DNA of 56,247 bases from Shewanella saliphila (GCF_014648295.1 NZ_BMQV01000030.1:1-56247); one strand, 5' to 3'; counted from the stretch's first letter, positions 47,309 through 56,189 are shown. The notes: a model not told the origin generated them from the letters alone. Translations and numbers: made by a program.

Positions 47309-48595
47309 CTACTCTGGTTTTTTAGCCCAAATATCTACATTAACTGGGGGTAATTTCTTACGCTTTTTTTTTCCCATTCCTTCAGGTTTCGCGACTGGCT
47401 TTGGCTGTTCCTGGACACTATCTGGCATAATGTCATCGGCTTCAAATCCGCTAACTTGTTCACGTTCAAGACGAATTTTATTCTTTTTCTCAATAACAGA
47501 GAAATGATGATACTCATCATGTGATAACAAGGTCAATGCTAAACCTACCTCACCTGCACGGCCACTTCGGCCAATGCGGTGCATATAATCTGCTGGACTG
47601 CGTGGTAAGTCAAAATTAATTACAACAGGCAGTTTTTCAATGTCCAAACCACGGGCGGCAATGTCGGTGGCAATCAACACCTGTATTTCACCCGCTTTAA
47701 AGCTTTCAAGTACCCGGCTTCGAGCACCTTGTGCTTTATCACCATGAAATACTTCTGCACTAATACCGCGTTTAGCTAATTTTTGCGCTAAATGATTACA
47801 GCCATTTTTTGCACTCACAAAAATCAAGACCTGACGCCATTGATGCTGTTGAAGTAAGTGAGCTAATAACGCCGTTTTTTTCTCGCGATTAACCGTCATA
47901 ACTCGTTGCACTAACGTGCTGGCCTCAGCGCTTTGTAACTGCACTTCTAGTGGGTTATTGAGTAAGGTCTCAGTGAGTTGGCGCACTTCTTCAGGGAAGG
48001 TGGCTGAAAACAATAAGGTTTGTTTTTTCTTCGGTAACAAGGCTATCAACTGCGCGAGTTCTTCAGTAAACCCTAGGCTAAGCATTCTGTCTGCTTCGTC
48101 AAGAACCAGTGTTGCAACAGCAGACAATTTAACGGCATTGGATGATATTAAATCGAGTAAACGCCCTGGCGTTGCAACAACAACATCAGCTCCACCACGT
48201 AAAGCCAGCATTTGCGTATTAACAGACACGCCACCAAAAGCTGCTACAACTTTGATATCACCATTTAAATGCACTGCATAAGTTTTGAAACTATCAGCAA
48301 CTTGTTTAGCCAACTCACGCGTAGGCACTAATACTAAGGCGCTAACAAAGTTGCCTTTAGTCGTTGAGCCACGGTTACTATCCATTAGCTGCTGCAATAT
48401 TGGTAAAGCAAACGCCGCGGTTTTACCCGAGCCCGTATTGGCACCCGCCAGCAAATCTTGGCCAGATAAAATACTTGGGATGGTATGGGCTTGTACTGGA
48501 GTAGGCTGTAAATATTGAAGCTCGGCCAACCTAGCCAGCAACGGAGTGTGCAGACCAAATTCAGCAAAGGTGGTAGCTAATGAAGCTTGTGTCAT
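47309..48595 (-). CDS. DEAD-box RNA helicase (RhlE-like)
   Basis: 428 residues. Q motif (FAEFGLHTPLLARLAEL...PTPVQ), Walker A AGANTGSGKT, PTRELA, TPGRLLD, DEAD in LVLDEADRML, SAT in LLFSATFPEE, and the C-terminal helicase domain with IATDIAARGLDIEKLPVVIN and HRIGRSGRAG. The tail is short and basic (GMGKKKRKKLPPVNVD). Likely acts in rRNA maturation or RNA turnover. Text is nearest to RhlE, but other small DEAD-box groups cannot be excluded. Upstream gene of a two-gene unit with the phosphatase. Confidence 0.93.
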   Translation of the reverse strand: MTQASLATTFAEFGLHTPLLARLAELQYLQPTPVQAHTIPSILSGQDLLAGANTGSGKTAAFALPILQQLMDSNRGSTTKGNFVSALVLVPTRELAKQVADSFKTYAVHLNGDIKVVAAFGGVSVNTQMLALRGGADVVVATPGRLLDLISSNAVKLSAVATLVLDEADRMLSLGFTEELAQLIALLPKKKQTLLFSATFPEEVRQLTETLLNNPLEVQLQSAEASTLVQRVMTVNREKKTALLAHLLQQHQWRQVLIFVSAKNGCNHLAQKLAKRGISAEVFHGDKAQGARSRVLESFKAGEIQVLIATDIAARGLDIEKLPVVINFDLPRSPADYMHRIGRSGRAGEVGLALTLLSHDEYHHFSVIEKKNKIRLEREQVSGFEADDIMPDSVQEQPKPVAKPEGMGKKKRKKLPPVNVDIWAKKPE

Positions 48596-48675
48596 GGATC
48601 AGATGCGCTCAACAAGGGATAACAATCGGACATTTTACCGCACTTTAGCGCATCAGTCAGATAAATTACCTAACT

Positions 48676-49197
48676 TTATTGTGTAGTCTCTAAGTTAAGT
48701 AACCATTGTTTCATGTCTAACCCATAAGCATAACCCGTAAGCTTACCGCCTTTACCAATCACCCGATGACATGGAACGATAATCGCAATAGGATTGGCGC
48801 CATTTGCCGCCCCAACCGCACGCACAGCTTTAGGCCTACCAATCGTATTTGCTATGTCGCTATAGCTGCAATGCTGACCAAACGGTAGTTCACGCAAAGC
48901 TTGCCACACCTGTTGCTGAAACACGGTTCCTTTAGGGGCTAACGGTATATCAAAGGTTTGCCTAATGCCGGCAAAATACTCTGTTAATTGCACCACGGTG
49001 TCATTGATGTGTTGTTGGGCCTGTAAGCACACATCATTTGTCGCAGGCATGAGATTGACTGAAGATTCAATCACCACAACAGGGTTAAGTTGAGCCAAAT
49101 CTTCAACTTGCAAATGCGTCAGGCCATGCTCAGAAGCTTTTAGTGACAATAATCCCACAGGGCTGGACACAAACGATTGTATTTGAGGTATAGACAT
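48676..49197 (-). CDS. ogt: Methylated-DNA-protein cysteine methyltransferase
   Basis: Suicide repair protein that takes the methyl group from O6-methylguanine. 173 residues from ATG at 49197 (MSIPQIQSFVSSPVGLLSLK); an in-frame ATG 36 nt upstream (49233) lies inside the preceding gene and is a possible alternative. Motifs: GTVFQQQVWQALRELPFG, SYSDIANTIGRPKAVRAVGA, and the acceptor cysteine in IIVPCHRVIGKGGKLTGYA. Starts 4 nt after the Ada/AlkA stop, so the pair is one alkylation-repair operon. Confidence 0.93.
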   Translation of the reverse strand: MSIPQIQSFVSSPVGLLSLKASEHGLTHLQVEDLAQLNPVVVIESSVNLMPATNDVCLQAQQHINDTVVQLTEYFAGIRQTFDIPLAPKGTVFQQQVWQALRELPFGQHCSYSDIANTIGRPKAVRAVGAANGANPIAIIVPCHRVIGKGGKLTGYAYGLDMKQWLLNLETTQ

Positions 49198-49201
49198 AGT
49201 T

Positions 49202-50731
49202 TTATTCTTGTATTGAAGTAAGGGAATTTTCATCCCACAACTGAAACGTTAAATAGCTGCCCCAAGGACTAACGTGTTCGCTAATGTGTTTGGCTATTTG
49301 GCTATACGACTTGGTTGATTCAATCGGACGTTGTGCCAATTGATGCAATGCATGTAACCTATTTTTTATCACTAAATCTGTGGTTAAAAACACGTCTGGC
49401 TCGCTGAGCCCTCGCATTTGTGCATAAGCAACGGTCCATGGGCCAATCCCTTTAACCGACAGCCAATCTTGCGGAGTTGACTCAGGGTATTGGGAAACAT
49501 ACTTGCCAAGCGCGTTTAAGGCTAATTTACGTGCGCCAGGCATTTTTAATTCATCCAGTGATGCTTGGGCAATTGCCGTAGGTGTCGGAAAAAGTCGCCA
49601 GGTTTTACCATTCAAACTAAGCGGTTCACCATAATGTTGTACTAAGGTGTTGAGTAATTTAGTGGCTTGTTGCACGCTCACTTGTTGGCCTAATACTGCT
49701 CGGCATGCCGCTTCAAACACATTACCTGTACCGGGGATCCTAAGGCCGACATCGATATTAGCTCCTAGTGACGTTATTGAGGTGAGAGCCTGTTCAATGA
49801 CCTGCATATCCGCGTCAAGATCGAAAAGAGCACGAACCTTCATCACAACTTTGTGTAAGTGCTTAATGTCTTCAGCATTAACAAAATAAATGCTCACATC
49901 TAATTGGGGCTTATTGTGATTGTGCTTAGCAGCAAAAACACCATTAATACCATCAAATGAAAAACTGCGCATATAGCCGTCATCACTAATCACCTCCATA
50001 TGCTCCACTTGACGAAAAGCATAAAACTGCAACATTTTGGGCCAATTTAATGGTGGCCGATACGCCAAGGTTAACGTAATAGGGTTAACGGTCATCAATG
50101 GATTCTCACATGCCACTTGCGTCGCAATGGTGGAGCGACTCAGCTTACGGATAGCCGAGGGGGTTAGCTGTAAGTGCTGCTGAAACACTTCATTAAAGCG
50201 CCTAATACTGTTAAACCCCGCAGCCATGGCAATGTCGGTCATCGACAAAGAGGTTTGATGCAGTAACTGTTTGGCAAACATCAATTGCTGATACTGAGCA
50301 AAACGTTTTGGCGACGTTCCTAATTGTTGATTAAACAATTGACTCAAATAACGACTCGTTATACCTAATTTTTCAGCAAGCTCGGTCACTGATGCCGCGC
50401 TATCACCATTGAGATACCCTTGCTCAATTAACGTTAATGCTCGGTTAAGAGTGGTCTGTGTGCCGCGCCAAGCATTGGAGCTTGGTGCACTATCGGGTCG
50501 ACACCGTAAACACGGTCTCAGCCCTGCATTAGCGGCTTTAATCGCGGAGTCAAAATAACGGACGTTTTTTTCATGCGGCGCTGGCGCGGGGCAAATTGAA
50601 CGGCAATAAATACCGGTGGTGAGCACGCCGGTAAAAAATTGGCCATCAAAGCGAGCATCGCGGCTCAAACGAGCTTGTTGACACACTTGTGGTGCAATAT
50701 GACAATTTGTTGATAATTGCTCGCTAGCCAT
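49202..50731 (-). CDS. alkA: Ada-type regulator fused to 3-methyladenine DNA glycosylase (AlkA)
   Basis: 509 residues from ATG at 50731 (MASEQLSTNCHIAP), preceded by GAGGAG; 8 further codons are open upstream. Ada N-terminal zinc domain with four cysteines (GIYCRSICPAPAP, RPCLRCRPD), where one Cys accepts methyl from phosphotriesters. Then an AraC-type helix-turn-helix (LAEKLGITSRYLSQLFNQQL, TDIAMAAGFNSIRRFNEVFQ), then the AlkA N-terminal domain (PITLTLAYRPPLNWPKML), and the glycosylase with helix-hairpin-helix SVKGIGPWTVAYA and catalytic Asp in FLTTDLVIKN. It senses methylation, regulates, and excises alkylated bases. Probably autoregulated. Confidence 0.94.
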   Translation of the reverse strand: MASEQLSTNCHIAPQVCQQARLSRDARFDGQFFTGVLTTGIYCRSICPAPAPHEKNVRYFDSAIKAANAGLRPCLRCRPDSAPSSNAWRGTQTTLNRALTLIEQGYLNGDSAASVTELAEKLGITSRYLSQLFNQQLGTSPKRFAQYQQLMFAKQLLHQTSLSMTDIAMAAGFNSIRRFNEVFQQHLQLTPSAIRKLSRSTIATQVACENPLMTVNPITLTLAYRPPLNWPKMLQFYAFRQVEHMEVISDDGYMRSFSFDGINGVFAAKHNHNKPQLDVSIYFVNAEDIKHLHKVVMKVRALFDLDADMQVIEQALTSITSLGANIDVGLRIPGTGNVFEAACRAVLGQQVSVQQATKLLNTLVQHYGEPLSLNGKTWRLFPTPTAIAQASLDELKMPGARKLALNALGKYVSQYPESTPQDWLSVKGIGPWTVAYAQMRGLSEPDVFLTTDLVIKNRLHALHQLAQRPIESTKSYSQIAKHISEHVSPWGSYLTFQLWDENSLTSIQE

Positions 50732-50974
50732 CAGATCTCCTCGGGCCTGTATCATTACAGGTTAACACTTAGCATAAGATCAATATTGCGCTAAAAAGTG
50801 CTTTTTTACGTATCGACAGACTTTACCGAAATGACTGCGCTGCGACTAGCGGAAAACGGAACTGAATCGTTATAAGCTCATCAGTAGATTAATGGTAACA
50901 ATTTAACGCATTACATTTGACGCATATACGTTATCCTAGCAGCAGAAATCTCACTATGGATGTTAGAGCACTAG

Positions 50975-52804
50975 ATGTTTAAATTTTTTGAATCCTTAAC
51001 TCAACCGTTACCGCCAGAAGAGCCGACGCAACCGCCTAAAACCTTATATGCATTTTGTCGTCATTATACTCGCGGCTTTGGCAAACCTTTAATTGTAATG
51101 TCGATATTAACGGCCACACTGGCGATATTAGAAGTGTCATTATTTGGCTTTATGGGTAAGTTAGTCGACTGGTTAGTCACTAAAAATCCACAGACTTTAT
51201 GGCAAGACGAGCACGTTACCCTTATTGGCATGTCGGTGATTGTGTTAGTTGTGATCCCGTTTATTGTTTGGTTGCATGCTTCGATCGTGCATCAAACATT
51301 ATTGGGTAATTATCCGATGGCCATTCGCTGGCAAGCGCATCGTTACTTACTTAAGCAAAGTATTGGCTTTTATCAAGATGACTTTGCCGGTCGTGTCGCC
51401 ACTAAAGTAATGCAAACGTCATTAGCTGTGCGTGAAACGGTCATGAAGCTATTAGATGTGTTGATGTACATCTTAATTTACTTCACCTCAATGTTAGTGA
51501 TGATTGCCAGCGCGGACTTACGGTTAATGTTACCTATGCTGGTATGGCTATTCGCCTATATTGCAATCCAGTGGAAATTAGTGCCAAAACTAAAAGCCAT
51601 TTCAGCACAACAAGCAGACGCCCGCTCGAGCATGACAGGGCGAATTGTTGACAGTTATACCAATATTTCTACCGTGAAATTATTCTCTCACACTAAGCAA
51701 GAAGCAGATTATGCCCGCGACAGTATGAGTTTATTTTTGAACACGGTTTACGGCCAAATGCGTTTAGTGACAATCATTAACGTTGCAGTGCAAATAATTA
51801 ATTATCTATTGGCATTCACTATAGCTGCTGTATCAATTTGGCTTTGGGCAGATAACGCGATTACTGTTGGCGCCATTGCCATTGCCGTGAGTTTAGCACT
51901 GCGTTTAAACGGTATGTCTCAATGGATAATGTGGGAAATTAGCTCACTGTTTGAAAACATTGGTACGGTTACCGACGGAATGAATACCTTATCAAAACCG
52001 ATTGCGATTGAAGATAAACCAAACGCCAAAGACATTGTGGTTGATCAAGGTAAAATAGACTTTAACCAAGTGAGTTTTCATTACGGTGAGAAAAAGGGCG
52101 TTATTGATGAATTAGATTTGCACATCAAACCTGGAGAGAAAGTCGGTTTAGTCGGCCGTTCGGGCGCAGGAAAATCGACATTAGTTAATTTATTAATGCG
52201 TTTTCATGATGTTGAACAAGGGCAAATTCTTATTGATGATCAACCCCTAACCGATGTCACCCAAGACTCATTGCGCGCCAATATCGGTATGGTCACTCAA
52301 GACACGTCATTATTGCATCGCTCTATTCGTGAAAACATTTTGTATGGCGACCCACACGCTAGCGAAGAACGCTTAATGGCTGCTATCACTCAAGCGCAGG
52401 CATTTGATTTTATCGATACGCTAACCGATCCCTTTGGAAATAAAGGCTTAGATGCACAAGTAGGTGAGCGCGGTGTTAAGCTGTCTGGAGGTCAACGTCA
52501 ACGTATCGCAATTGCCAGAGTGTTACTTAAAAACGCGCCAATATTATTACTCGATGAGGCCACATCGGCGCTCGATTCTGAGGTTGAGGCGGCAATTCAA
52601 GAGTCGTTGTACGAGCTAATGGAAGGTAAAACCGTTATTGCCATTGCCCATCGACTCTCGACTATTGCAGCAATGGACCGCTTAATTGTATTAGACCAAG
52701 GCAAAGTGGTAGAACAAGGCTCTCATCAAGAATTGATTAAAGCCAATGGCATTTACTCACAGCTTTGGGCTCATCAAACTGGTGGTTTTTTAGGGCTGGA
52801 TTAA
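50975..52804 (+). CDS. ABC exporter, fused permease and ATPase
   Basis: 609 residues. Membrane half with about six helices (residues 35-330), including AYIAIQWKLVPKLKAISAQQ and SSMTGRIVDSYTNISTVKLFS. ATPase half: Walker A GLVGRSGAGKST, Q-loop MVTQDTSLLHRSIRENILYG, signature VKLSGGQRQRIAIARVL, Walker B APILLLDEATSALDSE, H-loop TVIAIAHRLST. Works as a homodimer or with a partner; substrate unknown (MsbA-like lipid and drug exporters share this layout). ATG at 50975 has a weak ribosome-binding site. Divergent from the alkylation-repair operon, with a terminator after it. Confidence 0.93.
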   Translation: MFKFFESLTQPLPPEEPTQPPKTLYAFCRHYTRGFGKPLIVMSILTATLAILEVSLFGFMGKLVDWLVTKNPQTLWQDEHVTLIGMSVIVLVVIPFIVWLHASIVHQTLLGNYPMAIRWQAHRYLLKQSIGFYQDDFAGRVATKVMQTSLAVRETVMKLLDVLMYILIYFTSMLVMIASADLRLMLPMLVWLFAYIAIQWKLVPKLKAISAQQADARSSMTGRIVDSYTNISTVKLFSHTKQEADYARDSMSLFLNTVYGQMRLVTIINVAVQIINYLLAFTIAAVSIWLWADNAITVGAIAIAVSLALRLNGMSQWIMWEISSLFENIGTVTDGMNTLSKPIAIEDKPNAKDIVVDQGKIDFNQVSFHYGEKKGVIDELDLHIKPGEKVGLVGRSGAGKSTLVNLLMRFHDVEQGQILIDDQPLTDVTQDSLRANIGMVTQDTSLLHRSIRENILYGDPHASEERLMAAITQAQAFDFIDTLTDPFGNKGLDAQVGERGVKLSGGQRQRIAIARVLLKNAPILLLDEATSALDSEVEAAIQESLYELMEGKTVIAIAHRLSTIAAMDRLIVLDQGKVVEQGSHQELIKANGIYSQLWAHQTGGFLGLD

Positions 52805-52830
52805 TCTCATAACTTACAGAGTTGTAATAG

Positions 52831-52857
52831 AAGCCATTCAATTTGAGTGGCTTTTTT
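52831..52857 (+). terminator. Terminator of the ABC exporter gene
   Basis: AAGCCATTCA pairs with TGAGTGGCTT (one T-G pair), followed by six T. Confidence 0.85.
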
Positions 52858-53003
52858 ATGGCCGAACATCAAGAAAGTTAAAAAAATGAGATCGCAACAA
52901 ACAACATTAGAACGTTCTAAACAAGATTAAGTGATCAAAATACGTTTGCAGTTGTTTAAGAAAGATTACAGCAGGATTTAATTAGGAGTTATAACGAAGA
53001 ATA

Positions 53004-53079
53004 TGGTGGTCGCTACTGGGCTCGAACCAGTGACCCCCTCCTTGTAAGGGAGGTGCTCTCCCAGCTGAGCTAAGCGACC
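53004..53079 (-). tRNA. tRNA-Val(UAC), copy 6 in transcript order
   Basis: 76 nt with encoded CCA. Acceptor GGTCGCT/AGCGACC, anticodon loop CTTACAA (anticodon TAC), T-loop TTCGAGC. Last gene of a six-copy leftward array; all copies are identical over 76 nt by eye. Confidence 0.97.
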
Positions 53080-53110
53080 TGGGATGTAACGCAGATAGAT
53101 TAAATTGATA

Positions 53111-53186
53111 TGGTGGTCGCTACTGGGCTCGAACCAGTGACCCCCTCCTTGTAAGGGAGGTGCTCTCCCAGCTGAGCTAAGCGACC
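53111..53186 (-). tRNA. tRNA-Val(UAC), copy 5
   Basis: Identical 76-nt copy with encoded CCA and anticodon TAC. Separated by 31 nt from the next copy. TCCCA directly precedes its 5' end, as in copies 2 to 6. Confidence 0.97.
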
Positions 53187-53218
53187 TGGGAATATCAATC
53201 TATAAAGCATGTAAAATA

Positions 53219-53294
53219 TGGTGGTCGCTACTGGGCTCGAACCAGTGACCCCCTCCTTGTAAGGGAGGTGCTCTCCCAGCTGAGCTAAGCGACC
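53219..53294 (-). tRNA. tRNA-Val(UAC), copy 4
   Basis: Identical 76-nt copy with encoded CCA and anticodon TAC; spacer of 32 nt to copy 5. Confidence 0.97.
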
Positions 53295-53337
53295 TGGGAT
53301 ATTTTACTATTGAGTCCAACATATTCTTTTAGAGAAA

Positions 53338-53413
53338 TGGTGGTCGCTACTGGGCTCGAACCAGTGACCCCCTCCTTGTAAGGGAGGTGCTCTCCCAGCT
53401 GAGCTAAGCGACC
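53338..53413 (-). tRNA. tRNA-Val(UAC), copy 3
   Basis: Identical 76-nt copy with encoded CCA and anticodon TAC; spacer of 43 nt to copy 4. Confidence 0.97.
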
Positions 53414-53445
53414 TGGGACTCTACACATCATTTTATCAGATTACA

Positions 53446-53521
53446 TGGTGGTCGCTACTGGGCTCGAACCAGTGACCCCCTCCTTGTAAGGGAGGTGCTC
53501 TCCCAGCTGAGCTAAGCGACC
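53446..53521 (-). tRNA. tRNA-Val(UAC), copy 2
   Basis: Identical 76-nt copy with encoded CCA and anticodon TAC; spacer of 32 nt to copy 3. Confidence 0.97.
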
Positions 53522-53563
53522 TGGGATGTAATCAACATAAGAATATCTTCATCAATGAAGATA

Positions 53564-53639
53564 TGGTGGTCGCTACTGGGCTCGAACCAGTGACCCCCTC
53601 CTTGTAAGGGAGGTGCTCTCCCAGCTGAGCTAAGCGACC
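53564..53639 (-). tRNA. tRNA-Val(UAC), copy 1
   Basis: Identical 76-nt copy, first transcribed. The 42-nt spacer after it contains a small hairpin (ATCTTCAT/ATGAAGAT). Unlike the others it is not preceded by TCCCA but by the operon leader. Confidence 0.97.
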
Positions 53640-53658
53640 TCATGCTGTGTGGGGCCGT

Positions 53659-53686
53659 ATTATAGGGGGCAAGTAAAACCTGTCAA
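53659..53686 (-). promoter_or_regulatory. Near-consensus promoter of the tRNA-Val operon
   Basis: Leftward TTGACA (53681-53686), 16-nt spacer, TATAAT (53659-53664), then a GC-rich discriminator (ACGGCCCCAC). Consensus hexamers plus a GC-rich discriminator are typical of stringently controlled stable-RNA promoters. Confidence 0.88.
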
Positions 53687-53842
53687 CGCTTTTTAATTAA
53701 AAAAATGCTAGTCGGCCTAAAATTGTTCGCTTTGACGCTTTGTTAATCAACAGATTGACCTAATCATAATCAAAAATAAATACCAGTTTGCTTTCATCGT
53801 TTACACAATATTTGCTGACTTTATTACGCCTTACTGTGCATC

Positions 53843-53892
53843 ACAATGTTTTAATAGCATGAGACTTACAATGTTTTAATAGCATGAGACTT
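53843..53892. repeat. 25-bp tandem duplication upstream of gltX
   Basis: A 25-nt unit beginning ACAATGTTTTAATAGCATGA occurs at 53843-53867 and immediately again at 53868-53892, followed by five bases of a third. No known function. Confidence 0.9.
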
Positions 53893-53963
53893 ACAATAAG
53901 TCATTTTTGACGTTTGTCCGCACAGAAAAAATAAAATCTGTCTCAGGTTTGAGTGCACACCAT

Positions 53964-53991
53964 TTCAACTACCGAGTTTGGCTGTTAGAAT
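53964..53991 (+). promoter_or_regulatory. Possible gltX promoter
   Basis: TTCAAC (53964-53969), 16-nt spacer, TAGAAT (53986-53991), 60 nt before the gltX ATG. An 11-T tract (54001-54011) lies in the leader. The -35 is poor. Confidence 0.35.
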
Positions 53992-54051
53992 AACGCCACA
54001 TTTTTTTTTTTGTCTTTATTTAGACGTTTATAAATAGGTTAGTGTCCGATT

Positions 54052-55461
54052 ATGACTACTAAGACGCGTTTTGCTCCAAGTCCAACTGGTTTTCTTCATG
54101 TAGGTGGTGCCCGTACTGCACTTTATTCATGGTTACACGCTCGTGCTAACAATGGTGAGTTTGTGCTTCGCATTGAAGACACCGACATTGAACGTTCAAC
54201 TCAAGAAGCCTGTGATGCCATTCTTGATGGTATGAACTGGTTAGGACTAACCTGGGATGAAGGCCCGTATTACCAAACTAAACGTTTCGATCGTTACAAT
54301 GAAATCATTGATCAAATGTTGAATAACGGTACCGCTTATAAATGTTATTGCTCACGTGAGCGAATTGAAAGCATGCGTGAAGAACAAGCAGCGCAGGGCT
54401 TACAGCAAAAGTATGATGGCTGCTGTCGCAACCTTGCGCCACGCGATACTGACGAGCCCTTTGTTATTCGTTTCAAAAATCCTATCGAAGGTAGCGTAGT
54501 ATTTGACGACCATGTTCGCGGCCGTATCGAAATTTCAAATGATATGCTTGACGATTTAATCATTAAGCGTACCGATGGTGTGCCAACCTATAACTTCTGC
54601 GTTGTTGTTGATGATTGGGATATGGGGATTACTTGTGTTGTACGTGGTGAAGATCATATCAACAACACACCACGCCAAATTAATATTCTTAAAGCACTAG
54701 GTGCACCAATTCCTGAATACGCACATGTATCGATGATTTTAGGTGATGATGGTGCAAAATTATCTAAACGCCATGGTGCTGTTGGCGTAATGCAATACCG
54801 TGATGACGGTTATTTACCAGAAGCATTGTTAAACTATCTTGTTCGCTTAGGTTGGTCGCATGGCGATCAAGAAGTGTTTTCAATGGAAGAGTTAAAAACA
54901 CTATTCAAATTAGATGATATTAACAAAGCGGCTTCTGCATTTAATACCGATAAGCTCGTTTGGTTGAACCAACACTATATTAAATCACTTGATCCAGCTT
55001 ATGTTGCATCACACTTACAGTGGCATATGGATGATCAAAAGATTGATATCAGTAATGGCCCTGCCCTTGCTGATATCGTAACCGCATTATCTGAACGCGC
55101 TAAGACCTTAAAAGAGTTAGCTGCTTCGAGTCGTTATTTCTACGAAGACTTTACTGAGTTCGATGCAGCCCAAGCTAAAAAACATCTCCGTGGTGTTGCA
55201 TTAGAGCCATTAACATTATTCAATCAAAAATTAGCTGAGCTGAATGACTGGAATGTTGAAGCCATTCACCAAGTAATCGAGGCTACGGCAACCGAACTTG
55301 ATGTGGGAATGGGTAAAGTGGGTATGCCTTTACGTGTAGCGGTTACAGGCGCAGGTCAGTCTCCAGCATTAGATTTAACCTTGTTCTTAATCGGAAAAGA
55401 AAGATCTGCACAAAGAATATCCAAAGCGATTGAATTTGTAGCAGATAGAATAAATTCATAA
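54052..55461 (+). CDS. gltX: Glutamyl-tRNA synthetase
   Basis: Class I synthetase charging tRNA-Glu. 469 residues, full length. HIGH-type motif in [24 protein letters not shown]-type motif in [12 protein letters not shown], zinc-binding region [15 protein letters not shown] followed by the YDGCCRNL segment, and [25 protein letters not shown] of the catalytic core. The C-terminal anticodon-binding helices are complete. Lies directly upstream of tRNA-Ala and the tRNA-Glu array, so the enzyme and its substrate tRNA are neighbours. No terminator is evident before the tRNA promoter. Confidence 0.98.
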   Translation: MTTKTRFAPSPTGFLHVGGARTALYSWLHARANNGEFVLRIEDTDIERSTQEACDAILDGMNWLGLTWDEGPYYQTKRFDRYNEIIDQMLNNGTAYKCYCSRERIESMREEQAAQGLQQKYDGCCRNLAPRDTDEPFVIRFKNPIEGSVVFDDHVRGRIEISNDMLDDLIIKRTDGVPTYNFCVVVDDWDMGITCVVRGEDHINNTPRQINILKALGAPIPEYAHVSMILGDDGAKLSKRHGAVGVMQYRDDGYLPEALLNYLVRLGWSHGDQEVFSMEELKTLFKLDDINKAASAFNTDKLVWLNQHYIKSLDPAYVASHLQWHMDDQKIDISNGPALADIVTALSERAKTLKELAASSRYFYEDFTEFDAAQAKKHLRGVALEPLTLFNQKLAELNDWNVEAIHQVIEATATELDVGMGKVGMPLRVAVTGAGQSPALDLTLFLIGKERSAQRISKAIEFVADRINS

Positions 55462-55469
55462 AAAACGAG

Positions 55470-55498
55470 TTGACACTTTTGGGTATGCTGCATAGAAT
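55470..55498 (+). promoter_or_regulatory. Promoter of the tRNA-Ala / tRNA-Glu array
   Basis: TTGACA (55470-55475), 17-nt spacer, TAGAAT (55493-55498), followed by a GC-rich GCGCCTCGC discriminator. 68 nt before tRNA-Ala. Confidence 0.85.
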
Positions 55499-55565
55499 GC
55501 GCCTCGCAGTTGAGACATGACGTCAGTTAATTCTGGTTGCATATCCAAAAGCATTAAGTAAGAAA

Positions 55566-55641
55566 GGGGTTATAGCTCAGCTGGGAGAGCGCTTCGCTGG
55601 CAGTGAAGAGGTCCACGGTTCGATCCCGTGTAGCTCCACCA
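55566..55641 (+). tRNA. tRNA-Ala(GGC)
   Basis: 76 nt with encoded CCA. Anticodon loop CTGGCAG (anticodon GGC), T-loop TTCGATC, D-arm AGCTCAGCTGGGAGAGC. First gene of the array. Confidence 0.97.
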
Positions 55642-55670
55642 CTTACTTAACAATCTTTAAGTAGATAAAA

Positions 55671-55737
55671 GCATTGATGTTTAGCCTACAGACATTAGTG
55701 AGTATTCACTCGATACAGAGTATAACGTATCAACTGT
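55671..55737 (+). repeat. Leader repeat A of the tRNA-Glu array
   Basis: About 65 nt, core TTTAGCCTACAGACAT then GAGTATTCACTCGATACAGA and GTATAACGTATCAA. Four copies (starts 55671, 55839, 56022, 56190) each precede a tRNA-Glu or tRNA-Glu-like sequence; the fourth is cut by the window edge. Contains GATAC/GTATC and GATGT/ACATC pairings that might guide processing. Confidence 0.9.
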
Positions 55738-55832
55738 GTCCCATTCGTCTAGAAATAGAGCTTAGGACATCGCCCACTTTGGTTTATAAAGAGTCGGCGG
55801 TAACAGGGGCTCGAATCCTTGTTCATTTGTAG
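55738..55832 (+). pseudogene. Degenerate tRNA-Glu-like element 1
   Basis: Starts like tRNA-Glu (GTCCCATTCGTCTAG) and keeps CGGCGGTAACAGGGG, but the D-loop is about 5 nt longer. The five bases TTTCA, which hold the anticodon, are replaced by 19 nt (ACTTTGGTTTATAAAGAGT), and the 3' acceptor strand and CCA are absent (ends TTCATTTGTAG). It cannot make a normal acceptor stem. Differs from element 2 at only 3 of about 105 positions. Confidence 0.85.
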
Positions 55833-55838
55833 CAATTA

Positions 55839-55905
55839 GCACTGATGTTTAGCCTACAGACATCAATGAGTATTCACTCGATACAGAGTATAACGTATCA
55901 AAAGT
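55839..55905 (+). repeat. Leader repeat B of the tRNA-Glu array
   Basis: Second copy of the leader repeat, 168 nt after the first, directly before the intact tRNA-Glu. Confidence 0.9.
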
Positions 55906-55981
55906 GTCCCATTCGTCTAGAGGCCTAGGACACCGCCCTTTCACGGCGGTAACAGGGGTTCGAATCCCCTATGGGATACCA
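55906..55981 (+). tRNA. tRNA-Glu(UUC)
   Basis: 76 nt with encoded CCA. Acceptor GTCCCAT/ATGGGAT, anticodon stem-loop CCGCC-CTTTCAC-GGCGG (anticodon TTC), T-arm AGGGG-TTCGAAT-CCCCT. Intact and conventional; flanked by the two degenerate copies. Confidence 0.97.
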
Positions 55982-56021
55982 CTTTTCTTGAGTGGTTGAC
56001 TGTAAAGTTAACGATTCGATA

Positions 56022-56088
56022 GCACTGATGTTTAGCCTACAGACATCAATGAGTATTCACTCGATACAGAGTATAACGTATCAAAAGT
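56022..56088 (+). repeat. Leader repeat C of the tRNA-Glu array
   Basis: Third copy, 183 nt after copy B; before degenerate element 2. Confidence 0.9.
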
Positions 56089-56183
56089 GTCCCATTCGTC
56101 TAGAAATAGAGCTTAGGGCATCGCCCACTTTGGTTTATAAAGAGTCGGCGGTAACAGGGGTTCGAATCCTTGTTGATTTGTAG
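56089..56183 (+). pseudogene. Degenerate tRNA-Glu-like element 2
   Basis: Near-identical to element 1, with the same 19-nt replacement at the anticodon loop, the same D-loop change and the same missing 3' acceptor strand. Three substitutions distinguish them (GGGC for GGAC, GGGTTCG for GGGCTCG, TTGATT for TTCATT). A 63-codon frame across it is not a gene. Confidence 0.85.
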
Positions 56184-56189
56184 CAATTA

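Noticed and set aside
48602..48654. GATGCGCT/AGCGCATC inverted repeat between ogt and the helicase gene
   Set aside because: 8-bp arms with a 37-nt loop and no T tract; too weak to call.
55738..55832. Functional tRNA with large intron
   Set aside because: The inserted 19 nt replace rather than interrupt the anticodon, and the acceptor 3' strand with CCA is missing, so removing an insert would not give a tRNA.
55992..56183. 63-codon frame at the right end
   Set aside because: Crosses the leader repeat and a tRNA-Glu-like body; not protein-coding.
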